DNA from: JAGVSV01 sp050952845
GTDB taxonomy: Bacteria; Bacillota; Clostridia; Christensenellales; Aristaeellaceae
Assembly: GCA_050952845.1 (NCBI GenBank)
Contig: JBMNLP010000001.1
Span: 1,488,001-1,552,000 of the forward strand
DNA length: 64,000 bases
Direction of reading: 5' to 3'
The notes beneath the pieces are model-generated. The model ran no database searches and was not told the DNA's origin. It was given only the letters and a program-made list of their open reading frames with translations. Below are positions 53,425 through 61,831 of the stretch, piece by piece; within the stretch, counting starts at the first letter, position 1; each line of letters opens with the position of its first letter. The translations under genes were made by a program, and so were the position numbers.

Positions 53425-54360
53425 TTATAACAATTCCAAATCGTTTTCCGAAAGCAGCTGCTGGGTACCCTCGATGTCATAGCCATGGCTGATGGCGTAT
53501 ACCAGCGCGGCATCCCGTATCTTCAGCGGGTAGAGGATGCCTTTTTTCAAAAACTTGAGCAGGCTTTGGGTTTCGTCCAGGCTCAGCCGCATAGCCAGCG
53601 CCAGGCGGATATATAGATCACGGTTGCGGGCGGTACGGGTGCCGTTGAGCAGCTGAAAAATCAGATTCGCCTTGTCGCCGAGGCCCGCCAGGTCAATCAC
53701 CTGGCGGCGCCCCAGACCACGCGCTTCCAACAGCCTGCCAAAGTAGGTGTTGACGCTTTCCCGGGTCGTGCTGTCATTCATTTCCTCGGTCAGCGTCTCG
53801 AAATCACGCACCTGTTTGAGCTTTTGCTCCATGTCCGCGGTTCGAAGAGGATTGTCCTCGCCCCGGGCAAAATCGGTCCAGGCATCCTCCGCGTCGCCCA
53901 GAGGGGTCAGGTCATGCTGGTCCAGCAGCAGCTGTGCGTCCATCAGCGAATACCCTTTCTCCAGGGCGTACATCACGGCAGCATCGCGCTTGCGCAAGGC
54001 ATACAGCGGACCAATGCCCAGAAAACTCAGCATGCTTTGTGTCTCTTCCACCGTCAGGCCGATGCCGAAAGCCAGCTGGACATAATAATCCCGCCGACCC
54101 ACTCGCTCCCCCTTAAGGATTTGGCGGCCAAAGTCCTTATCCAACTCGGCACGGCGTACAGCTTCTCCAGTCTGTATGCCATGGTTCTCCAACAAGCCTG
54201 AAAAGTATTCCCGCACCGAATCAGACAACAGCTTGTTGCGGATGGCATCCACACCCTGATCAAAGCCTGCACAGTCCAGCAGGATGGACTGCGCCTGCAT
54301 GGTCAGAGAAGGGGCGGCAGAATCACGGGCAGGCTGATCAATGTCCTGCTTCGGTTTCAC
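53425..54360 (-). CDS. Tandemly duplicated helical HTH-like protein
   Basis: This 311-residue cytosolic protein is built from two copies of one unit. Copy 1 (about 50-150) has YFSGLLENHGIQTGEAVRRA, YYVQLAFGIGLTVEETQSML, KRDAAVMYALEKGYSLMDAQ and LLLDQHDL. Copy 2 (about 205-311) has YFGRLLEARGLGRRQVIDLA, LYIRLALAMRLSLDETQSLL, IRDAALVYAISHGYDIEGTQ and LLSENDLELL. The LLNGTRTARNRDLYIRLALA segment recalls XRE-type HTH with its following helix. Such proteins appear near Ser/Thr kinases in some Clostridia, a recollection and not checked. The start is GTG with GGGGGGTGAGG upstream. It begins just after the repeat element and is divergent from metY. Confidence 0.72.
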   Translation of the reverse strand: MKPKQDIDQPARDSAAPSLTMQAQSILLDCAGFDQGVDAIRNKLLSDSVREYFSGLLENHGIQTGEAVRRAELDKDFGRQILKGERVGRRDYYVQLAFGIGLTVEETQSMLSFLGIGPLYALRKRDAAVMYALEKGYSLMDAQLLLDQHDLTPLGDAEDAWTDFARGEDNPLRTADMEQKLKQVRDFETLTEEMNDSTTRESVNTYFGRLLEARGLGRRQVIDLAGLGDKANLIFQLLNGTRTARNRDLYIRLALAMRLSLDETQSLLKFLKKGILYPLKIRDAALVYAISHGYDIEGTQQLLSENDLELL

Positions 54361-54399
54361 CGCTGCCTCACCCCCCTTTAATGCAAGAATGATAATGCA

Positions 54400-54428
54400 A
54401 GTATAGCAAAATGCCTCAAAATAGTAAA
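54400..54428 (-). promoter_or_regulatory. Promoter of the duplicated HTH-like gene
   Basis: On the minus strand TTTACT (54428-54423), 17 bases, TATACT (54405-54400), about 40 bases before the GTG start. Confidence 0.55.
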
Positions 54429-54487
54429 TGCATCTACAATTTGTGTGTTCTTTTCACACGCCTCATTCGTTAATATGTTTAATATGA

Positions 54488-54517
54488 TTGACAACTCTCG
54501 CTTTCTTCAGGCATAAT
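54488..54517 (+). promoter_or_regulatory. Promoter of metY-metA
   Basis: Perfect TTGACA (54488-54493), 18 bases, CATAAT (54512-54517). The leader of about 60 bases is too short for an S-box or T-box riboswitch and shows none of their motifs. Confidence 0.65.
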
Positions 54518-54583
54518 TCATATCGTTATTTCGTCCGTATTGAATATTCATGCGGATGACGTGCCAAGTTGAAGGAGGACATC

Positions 54584-55876
54584 ATGGAGAACAACTACGC
54601 GTTAGACACCCGGTGTCTACAGGCGGGGTACCAACCGGGCAACGGCGAACCCCGGCAGCTTCCCATCATCCAGAGCACAACGTTTAAATATGATACCAGC
54701 GAGGCCATGGGCAAGCTGTTCGACCTGGAAGCAAGCGGCTACTTTTATTCCCGCCTGGCCAACCCCACCAGCGACCACGTCGCCGCCAAAATCGCCAGCT
54801 TAGAGGGCGGCAGCGCCGCGATGCTGACAGCTTCGGGGCAGGCAGCCTCCTTTTACAGCATCTTCAACATCGCTTCCTGTGGGGACCATGTGGTCAGCTG
54901 CGCCACCATCTATGGGGGCACCTACAACCTGTTCGCAGTGACGATGAAGCGCATGGGCATTGAATTTACCTTTGTGCCGCCGGACTGCAGCGAGGAGGAG
55001 CTGCATGCCGCCTTCCGTCCCAATACCAAGGCAGTCTTTGGCGAAACCATCGCCAACCCCGCCCTGATTGTGTTTGATATCGAGCGCTTTGCCCGGGCCG
55101 CACACGCTCATGGCGTGCCGCTGATTGTGGACAACACCTTCGCAACCCCCATTCTCTGCCGGCCCTTTGAGCATGGCGCCGACATCGTTACCCATTCCAC
55201 CACCAAGTACATGGACGGCCATGGCGCTGCCCTTGGCGGCTGCATTGTGGACAGCGGCCGTTTCGACTGGACGCGGTACCCCGAAAAATTCCCGGGCCTG
55301 TGCACCCCGGATGACAGCTACCATGGCATCACCTATACCCAGCGTTTTGGCCTGGAGGGCGCCTATATCACCAAAGCCGTCGCCCAGCTGATGCGGGATT
55401 TAGGCGCCGTCCAGGCCCCTCAAAACGCGTTTATCCTCAACTTGGGGCTGGAAAGCCTGCACCTGCGCATGCAGCGCCACAGCGAAACCGCACTGGCGGT
55501 TGCCGGGTTTTTATCCGGCCGGGAGGATGTGTCCTGGGTGAAATACCCCGGCCTTCCCGGCGACCCAAGCTATGCATTGGCACAGAAGTATCTGCCCAAT
55601 GGCGCCTGCGGCGTGGTGAGCTTTGGTGTAAAAGGAGGCCGCAAGGCTGCCGAAGCCTTCATGAAGGGCTTGCGCCTGGCCAGCATTGCCACCCATGTAG
55701 CCGATGCTAAAACCTGCTGCCTGCACCCTGCCAGCAGCACCCACCGGCAAATGACCGATGAGGAACTCGACGCAGCCGGCGTCTCTTCCGATTTGGTGCG
55801 CCTGTCGCTGGGGCTGGAAGCCCAGGAGGACATCATCCAAGACATCCGGCAGGCGCTTGACAGCATCCGGATATGA
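54584..55876 (+). CDS. metY: O-acetylhomoserine sulfhydrylase (aminocarboxypropyltransferase)
   Basis: PLP enzyme of 430 residues that makes homocysteine from O-acetylhomoserine and sulfide. The PLP Lys is in VTHSTTKYMDGHGAALGG. The N-terminus reads YALDTRCLQAGYQPG and the family motif SRLANPTSDHVAAKIASLEGG is intact. The C-terminal part includes TCCLHPASSTHRQMTDEEL. AAGGAGGAC precedes ATG 54584. It lies 23 bases before metA, whose product supplies the substrate. Confidence 0.95.
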   Translation: MENNYALDTRCLQAGYQPGNGEPRQLPIIQSTTFKYDTSEAMGKLFDLEASGYFYSRLANPTSDHVAAKIASLEGGSAAMLTASGQAASFYSIFNIASCGDHVVSCATIYGGTYNLFAVTMKRMGIEFTFVPPDCSEEELHAAFRPNTKAVFGETIANPALIVFDIERFARAAHAHGVPLIVDNTFATPILCRPFEHGADIVTHSTTKYMDGHGAALGGCIVDSGRFDWTRYPEKFPGLCTPDDSYHGITYTQRFGLEGAYITKAVAQLMRDLGAVQAPQNAFILNLGLESLHLRMQRHSETALAVAGFLSGREDVSWVKYPGLPGDPSYALAQKYLPNGACGVVSFGVKGGRKAAEAFMKGLRLASIATHVADAKTCCLHPASSTHRQMTDEELDAAGVSSDLVRLSLGLEAQEDIIQDIRQALDSIRI

Positions 55877-55899
55877 TCATGAAAGCAAGAGGATGAACC

Positions 55900-56814
55900 A
55901 TGCCCATTAAAATTCCCGACAAACTACCCGCCACCGAGGTTTTGCAAAATGAAAACATCTTCGTCATGACGGAGCGCCGGGCACTAACCCAGGATATCCG
56001 CCCGCTGCGCATTTTGCTTTTAAACCTGATGCCCACCAAGATACAGACAGAAACCCAGCTGGCCCGCCTGCTGGGCAACACGCCCCTGCAGGTGGAGCTG
56101 GAGTTGATGCATACCAACACCCACAAGTCCAAAAACACCTCGCAGGAACACCTGCTGTCCTTCTACAAAACCTTTGACGAAGTGCGGCACGAGAAGTTCG
56201 ACGGCCTCGTCATCACCGGCGCGCCGGTGGAACATATGCCCTTTGAGGAGGTGGAGTACTGGCAGGAGCTGTGCGACATCATGGAATGGAGCAAGACCCA
56301 TGTGTTCAGCACCTTTCACATCTGCTGGGGCGCTCAGGCAGCGCTGTATTACCACTACGGCATCAACAAATACCCTCTCGATAAAAAGCTGTTCGGCGTA
56401 TTTCCTCACCGGGTAGAATATAAAAACCCCATCCTGTTCCGTGGCTTTGACGACATCTTCATGGTGCCCCATTCCCGCCATACCACCATCCTCAGGGAAG
56501 ATATTGAGAAGGTGCCTGAAATTAAAATCCTTGCCTCCTCTGAGGAGGCCGGCATCTATGCCCTCATGACCGAGCGGGGCCAGCAGGTGTTCATCACCGG
56601 GCACTCGGAATACGACCCGGACACCCTGAAAAACGAATACCTGCGCGATAAAAACGCCGGGCTGCCCATTGAGCTGCCGAAAAACTATTTTCCCCGGGAC
56701 GACGATACCCTGCCGCCCCAGAACTCCTGGCGCGCTCATGCCAATCTATTGTATATGAACTGGCTGAACTACTTTGTCTACCAGATTACACCCTTTAACA
56801 TCAGCGAGCTATAA
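55900..56814 (+). CDS. metA: Homoserine O-acetyltransferase, MetA family
   Basis: This 304-residue enzyme acylates homoserine. Catalytic Cys is in FSTFHICWGAQAALYYHYGI and the catalytic His is in FITGHSEYDPDTL. The acyl-CoA selectivity position reads GAPVEHMPFEEV. The Glu in PVE takes the place of the Gly of E. coli MetA, which by published work favours acetyl-CoA over succinyl-CoA. That agrees with the adjacent metY. Length is normal. Confidence 0.93.
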   Translation: MPIKIPDKLPATEVLQNENIFVMTERRALTQDIRPLRILLLNLMPTKIQTETQLARLLGNTPLQVELELMHTNTHKSKNTSQEHLLSFYKTFDEVRHEKFDGLVITGAPVEHMPFEEVEYWQELCDIMEWSKTHVFSTFHICWGAQAALYYHYGINKYPLDKKLFGVFPHRVEYKNPILFRGFDDIFMVPHSRHTTILREDIEKVPEIKILASSEEAGIYALMTERGQQVFITGHSEYDPDTLKNEYLRDKNAGLPIELPKNYFPRDDDTLPPQNSWRAHANLLYMNWLNYFVYQITPFNISEL

Positions 56815-56873
56815 TTTTCGTTCTCCCTTACGAGATATAGTGCATATTCTGTCGAAGCCGTGCCCTGTGTGGT

Positions 56874-57875
56874 TCAGTCGCCCATGCAGGCGACCACTGC
56901 CCGCGTGTAGGCATCGGTACCCAGGGTACCACCTAAGTCAGCTGTCAGCTGTGTTCCCTCCAGAATTAGCGCGCTGACTGCGTTTTCGATCCGCGCTGCA
57001 GCCTCAACCTCGCCCAGGTGGTGGAGCATCATGGCAGCCGACAGAATCAGCGCGGTGGGGTTGGCAATGTTTTTGCCGGCGATCTGTGGAGCGCTGCCGT
57101 GGACAGCCTCGAAGATGGCGCCGCGCAGGCCAATGTTAGCGCTGGGGGCAAGGCCCAGCCCGCCTACGATGCCTGCGCACAGGTCGGACACAATGTCGCC
57201 GTACAGGTTGGGCAGCACCAATACGTCGTATGCCTCCGGCACCTGCACCAGGCGCATGCACAGGGCATCCACCAGGATGTCCTCAAAGGCAATGGACGGG
57301 TATTCTAAAGCGATCTGCCGGGCGATGTCCAGAAACATGCCGTCGGTACACTTCATGATGTTAGCCTTATGTACGGCGGTTACTTTCTCGCGCCCGTTTC
57401 GCACGGCATAGTCAAACGCATAGCGGATGATGCGTTCGCATCCTTTGCGCGTGAAGATCTTGATGCTTTCTGCTGCGTCCTTTCCCACCATGTGCTCGAC
57501 GCCGCAGTACACATCTTCAGTATTTTCGCGCACGACAACCAGATCCACCCCCTCGTAGCGCGAGGGCACATTGGTGAAAGTCCTGGCGGGGCGAACGTTG
57601 GCATACAGATCCAGTGCGAGACGCAGCGCCACGTTAACGCTGCGGAACCCTGTGCCGATGGGTGTGGTGATGGGACCCTTCAGCGCAGTACCGTATTCCT
57701 CAATCGCCTCCAGTACGCCCGGCGGCAGCGGCACTCCATGCCGTTCAATCTGCGCGCCGCCGGCCTCCATCAAGTGCCATTGGATGGAAGCGCCCGAGGC
57801 ATCCACCACGCTGCGGGCTGCCTGCGCCACTTCCGGGCCGATACCATCTCCCGGGATCAACACCACATCATGCAT
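56874..57875 (-). CDS. NAD-type isocitrate dehydrogenase (IDH/IPMDH family)
   Basis: This 333-residue beta-decarboxylating dehydrogenase oxidises isocitrate to 2-oxoglutarate. Motifs seen are LIPGDGIGPEV, RENTEDVYCGVEH, the Lys/Asn pair in VTAVHKANIMKCTDG, and YGDIVSDLCAGIVGGLGLAPSANIG. NTEDVY favours isocitrate over isopropylmalate or tartrate. The ATG overlaps the stop of the aconitase gene (TAATG). No terminator is obvious between it and the convergent metA. Confidence 0.88.
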   Translation of the reverse strand: MHDVVLIPGDGIGPEVAQAARSVVDASGASIQWHLMEAGGAQIERHGVPLPPGVLEAIEEYGTALKGPITTPIGTGFRSVNVALRLALDLYANVRPARTFTNVPSRYEGVDLVVVRENTEDVYCGVEHMVGKDAAESIKIFTRKGCERIIRYAFDYAVRNGREKVTAVHKANIMKCTDGMFLDIARQIALEYPSIAFEDILVDALCMRLVQVPEAYDVLVLPNLYGDIVSDLCAGIVGGLGLAPSANIGLRGAIFEAVHGSAPQIAGKNIANPTALILSAAMMLHHLGEVEAAARIENAVSALILEGTQLTADLGGTLGTDAYTRAVVACMGD

Positions 57876-59809
57876 TATTCTTCCGCCCCTTTCCTGCTAT
57901 TCATCTGGTTAAGCAAGCCGCCAGCCGCCAGGATCGCGGCATCCCGTTCCGAAAGGGAGGCGCGCATGGACACCGGCTTGCCATTGATATGAATGTTGAT
58001 GAGGTGGCCCGCCGCCGCGGCCTTTACCTGCTGAGGCGCATCCGCCATCTCGATGGTGTCGTCGGGCATGATCGTTTCATAGTCGTCGGGGTTGACAAAC
58101 TCCAGCGGCAGGATACCGTTGTTGACCAGGTTGGCGGCATGGATGCGTGCGAAAGATTTGGCCAGTACCCCCCTGATGCCCAGTTGCAGTGGGGCCAGTG
58201 CAGCATGCTCGCGGCTGGAACCCTGCCCGTAGTTGATGCCCCCAACAATGAAACCGCCCTGCTTTGCGCGCGCCCGCGCGGGAAAGTCCGGGTCACAGGG
58301 CGTCAGGCAGTATTCCGCCAAATATTCGATGTTGGAGCGGAAGGGCAGGAGCCGGGCATTGGAAGGCATGATATGATCGGTGGTGATGTTGTCGCCCAGC
58401 TTGATCAGCACCTCACCTGTTACCTGCTGCGGTAGGGCGTTGCCTTTGGGAAAGGGGCGGATGTTGGGCCCCAATACAACCTTAGCCTCATTGCCCACCG
58501 GACCGGGCTTAATCACCATACTGTCATCGGCATTAAAGGCGGCAGGGGCGGGTATGTCAGGCAATGCGCCCAGGCTCGTCGGATCGGTCAGTACGCCAGC
58601 AATGGCAGAGGCTGCAGCAGTTTCCGGGCTGACCAGGTAGACCGATGCTGAATGCGTACCGCTGCGTCCTTGAAAGTTACGATTAAACGTCCGCAGAGAT
58701 ACGCTGTCCGTAGCAGGCGCCTGCCCCATGCCGATGCAGGGGCCGCACGCTGATTCCAGTATCCGCGCACCGGCATCCACCATTGTTTTCAGGGCGCCGT
58801 TACCGGCCAACATCGACAGCACCTGCCGGGACCCCGGCGCGATGACCAGGCTGACGTGTCCAGGCACGCGCTTGCCCTTGAGGATGGCAGCTACCTTCAT
58901 CATGTCGGCATAGGAGGAGTTGGTGCAGCTGCCGATAGCCACCTGGTCTACCCGAATGCCCACGATGTCGCGGACGGGCACCACTTTGTCCGGGCTGTGG
59001 GGCTGCGCGACCAGCGGCACCAGCTCCGACAGATCGATGACCAGCTCCTGGTTGTAGGAGGCGCCTGCGTCTGCCCGCTGCTCGCTCCAGTCGGCTTCCC
59101 GGCCTTGTGCCCGGAGGAATGCCCTGGTGACCTCATCGCTGGGGAACACCGATGTCGTAGCGCCAAGCTCCGCGCCCATGTTGGCAATGGTCGCCCGTTC
59201 GGGCACTGACAGCGTGGCTACGCCTGCGCCTGTGTACTCCATGATCATTCCGACGCCACCCTTCACGGTCAGCCGGCGCAGAACCTCAAGGATGACGTCC
59301 TTAGCTCCCACCATGGGAGGCAGCGCACCTACCAGATTCACCCGGCAAACCCGGGGCATCACCAGGTGGTAAGCCCCGCCGGCCATGGCTACAGCGACAT
59401 CCAGCCCGCCCGCGCCGATGGCCAGCATACCGGCTGCCCCGCAGGTGGGGGTATGGCTGTCGCTGCCCAGCAGCGATTTGCCAGGAACGGAAAAACGTTC
59501 CAGATGCACCTGGTGGCAAATGCCATTGCCTGGACGGGAATACAGGGCTCCGTATTTATATGCGGCTGTTTGCAGATACCTATGGTCATCGGCGTTCTCT
59601 GAGCCAGCCTGCAGCATGTTGTGGTCCACATAGGCGACTGAGCGCTCGGTACGCACACGGTCTATCCCCATCGCTTCAAACTGGAGGTAAGCCATTGTTC
59701 CGGTGGAATCCTGGGTGAGCGTCTGATCAATGCGGATGGCGATCTCATGGCCGGCTGTCATTTCCCCAGCCACCAGGTGCGCTTGGATCAGCTTCTGGCT
59801 AAGATTCAT
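57875..59809 (-). CDS. Aconitate hydratase (homoaconitase-like subfamily)
   Basis: Fe-S hydrolyase of 644 residues converting citrate to isocitrate. The N-terminal domains show SYVDHN-like VAYVDHNMLQ, LLGSDSHTPTCGAAGMLAIG and IGSCTNSSYADM. Cluster Cys residues occur in SCTN and ESACGPCIGMGQAP. The C-terminal swivel domain has GINYGQGSSREHAALAP. The size is the short form common in Clostridia. Start 59809 follows AGGAGGAC. It overlaps the upstream Re-citrate synthase by 11 bases. Confidence 0.92.
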   Translation of the reverse strand: MNLSQKLIQAHLVAGEMTAGHEIAIRIDQTLTQDSTGTMAYLQFEAMGIDRVRTERSVAYVDHNMLQAGSENADDHRYLQTAAYKYGALYSRPGNGICHQVHLERFSVPGKSLLGSDSHTPTCGAAGMLAIGAGGLDVAVAMAGGAYHLVMPRVCRVNLVGALPPMVGAKDVILEVLRRLTVKGGVGMIMEYTGAGVATLSVPERATIANMGAELGATTSVFPSDEVTRAFLRAQGREADWSEQRADAGASYNQELVIDLSELVPLVAQPHSPDKVVPVRDIVGIRVDQVAIGSCTNSSYADMMKVAAILKGKRVPGHVSLVIAPGSRQVLSMLAGNGALKTMVDAGARILESACGPCIGMGQAPATDSVSLRTFNRNFQGRSGTHSASVYLVSPETAAASAIAGVLTDPTSLGALPDIPAPAAFNADDSMVIKPGPVGNEAKVVLGPNIRPFPKGNALPQQVTGEVLIKLGDNITTDHIMPSNARLLPFRSNIEYLAEYCLTPCDPDFPARARAKQGGFIVGGINYGQGSSREHAALAPLQLGIRGVLAKSFARIHAANLVNNGILPLEFVNPDDYETIMPDDTIEMADAPQQVKAAAAGHLINIHINGKPVSMRASLSERDAAILAAGGLLNQMNSRKGAEE

Positions 59810-61172
59810 GTCTGTCCTCCTGTTCCAACGTCTGATAGACCCGAGCCAGTTCGTCAGGGCTGATGGTTGTGACACGCCCGCTATCATACTGGGCGTCCAC
59901 CCATTTTTTCAGCGCCACTACACGCGGATCGTTCTTTTCGATGACGCCCGGTTCTGATCCAAGGTAGCGGGTTAGCCACACAGCAATGCCGGCTAAGCCG
60001 GACTTGCTGGAGATTGCGACGGACGGCGGGCTCTTGAGCAGTTTGCCGGTATCAAAGATGTTGTAGATCTCTTCATCCTTGAGCAGCCCGTCAGCGTGGA
60101 TGCCAGCCTGGGTCACATTAAAGTTTTTGCCTACAAAGGGTGTATTCTCCGGGATGTGGTAGTCCAGCTCCCGTTCGTAATAGTCAGCCAGGTCGCGGAT
60201 TACAGTTGTGTCCATGCCGTCTAGCGTGCCGCGAAGCTGGGCATACTCGATCACCATCGCTTCAAGCGGCGTGTTGCCAGTACGCTCGCCCAAGCCAAAC
60301 AGCGAGCAGTTGACACCTGATGCCCCGTACAGCCAGGCAGTAGAGGAGTTGGTGACAGCCTTGTAGAAGTCGTTATGCCCGTGCCACTCCAGCAACTCCG
60401 ATGGGATGCCCCCGTACACACGCAAGCCGTAAATGATGCCCGGCACGCTGCGTGGCATGGATGCTCCCGGGAAGGATACGCCATAACCCATGGTATCGCA
60501 TGCGCGCACCTTGATGGACATGCCGCTTTCCTGCATTAGGATCCCCAGCTGTGTGGCGAAGGGTACCACATAGCCATAGAAATCGGCACGAGTGATGTCC
60601 TCAAGGTGGCACCTGGGCAGGATACCGGCGCTCAGTGCGTCCTTGACGATGCCCAAGTATCCATCCATTGCCTGCCTGCGTGTCTTTTTCAGTTTCTTGA
60701 AAATATGGTAGTCTGAGCAGCTGACCAGAATGCCGCACTCCTTGAGCCCCATCTCCCGAGCCAGCTTGAAATCCTCCTTTGTGGCGCGTATCCAGCCGGT
60801 GATCTCCGGGTAGCAGAAGCCTAGCTCCTGGCATTTGCGCACCGCTTCCTTGTCGATGGCGCTGTACAGAAAAAACTCGCTCTGGCGGATCTTGCCCTGA
60901 GGGCCACCCAACTTGTTAAGCATTTTATAGATATCTACGATCTGCTTGGTAGTATAAGGCGCCCGACTCTGCTGCCCGTCACGGAAGGTGGTGTCTGTGA
61001 TCCAATATTCATCCGGCGGGTTCAGCGGCGTCAACCGGTGGTTGAATGTGCACTTAGGTATTTCGTCATAGGGGAACATATCCCGGTTAAAGCTGGGTGT
61101 CTCGACATCCTGCAGGCTATATTTGTACTCGTATTCCATCAGAACGTTGCGCTTGCGGTCAAACTCAATCAT
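59799..61172 (-). CDS. Re-type citrate synthase (isopropylmalate/homocitrate synthase superfamily)
   Basis: This 457-residue TIM-barrel Claisen enzyme condenses acetyl-CoA with oxaloacetate. The barrel begins WITDTTFRDGQQSRAPYTTK, with metal-binding Asp and the catalytic RDGQQ. It continues EWHGHNDFYKAV and LFGLGERTGNTPLE. The overall pattern and length fit the Clostridium kluyveri Re-citrate synthase rather than LeuA. Context supports this: aconitase and isocitrate dehydrogenase follow with overlaps. Together they form the oxidative half-cycle that makes 2-oxoglutarate for glutamate. Homocitrate synthase is the main alternative. AAGGGGG precedes ATG 61172. Confidence 0.87.
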   Translation of the reverse strand: MIEFDRKRNVLMEYEYKYSLQDVETPSFNRDMFPYDEIPKCTFNHRLTPLNPPDEYWITDTTFRDGQQSRAPYTTKQIVDIYKMLNKLGGPQGKIRQSEFFLYSAIDKEAVRKCQELGFCYPEITGWIRATKEDFKLAREMGLKECGILVSCSDYHIFKKLKKTRRQAMDGYLGIVKDALSAGILPRCHLEDITRADFYGYVVPFATQLGILMQESGMSIKVRACDTMGYGVSFPGASMPRSVPGIIYGLRVYGGIPSELLEWHGHNDFYKAVTNSSTAWLYGASGVNCSLFGLGERTGNTPLEAMVIEYAQLRGTLDGMDTTVIRDLADYYERELDYHIPENTPFVGKNFNVTQAGIHADGLLKDEEIYNIFDTGKLLKSPPSVAISSKSGLAGIAVWLTRYLGSEPGVIEKNDPRVVALKKWVDAQYDSGRVTTISPDELARVYQTLEQEDRHES

Positions 61173-61705
61173 ACCCTAACCCCCTTGCCGATGTTGCCAC
61201 GATTCTACAGCAAAAAAGGGAATATGTATATATATTAGTTTCATGCGCACATCCGGCAACGTCTGCCTGAAATTTTCCATAGAAGACAAGGCGCACAGCG
61301 CAGAAACGCCGTCCCGGATATCCATTTCGACTCACTCCGCGCCATGAAAACGATGTATTTTCTTTGTACTTGCTGCAAATTTGTCTTTGTACTCAGGATT
61401 TGATAGCCGTTTTTCAGGGTAAAATTTTTATTCATCATATCCAGGCGACACCTGCCTGCAGGTACGTCGCCAGTTTGCCGACATACCCTTGCATGATCAT
61501 GAGGTGGCGATGTACTGCTATATTCTGCATTTCATCAAAGTGCAGAAGCAGTGTCAGCTTCCTTACGTTTTGTGCTCCGAGTACAAAATGGCTTCTGCCA
61601 GGCAAACACGGGACAGATAGCAACGGCTGTATGAAAAGAACAAGCCCCGTACCCCGTAGCACTTGTTAATGCCGAGAAAACTATGCTAAAATATCGTTGA
61701 ACGTA
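61173..61705. other. Long intergenic region with possible degraded coding pieces
   Basis: About 530 bases with no intact gene. On the minus strand a piece near 61435-61570 reads FDEMQNIAVHRHLMIMQGYV then GKLATYLQAGVAWI. Another near 61240-61340, in a different frame, reads VEMDIRDGVSALCALSSMEN. These look coding but are broken and unassigned. No structural RNA recognised. Confidence 0.35.
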
Positions 61706-61819
61706 ATGTTAAACAAAGTGGCATTGTTACCTGAGTTACCCAAAGAACTGTTCCTGCCCCGCTTTATGGTGGATTTCCGCAATATCGTGAAAGAAGTGCT
61801 GGTTCAATTCGAGCCGTAA
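61706..61819 (+). CDS. 37-residue open frame before citC
   Basis: The frame reads MLNKVALLPELPKELFLPRF, then MVDFRNIVKEVLVQFEP, ending 12 bases before the citC ATG. It has protein-like composition but no ribosome site, and the frame is open for about 14 codons upstream. It may be the tail of a lost gene. No family recognised. Confidence 0.35.
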   Translation: MLNKVALLPELPKELFLPRFMVDFRNIVKEVLVQFEP

Positions 61820-61831
61820 GGAAGGAAACAT

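Noticed and set aside
54361..54583. SAM or T-box riboswitch before metY
   Set aside because: The leader after the promoter is only about 60 bases and has neither the S-box core nor a T-box sequence.
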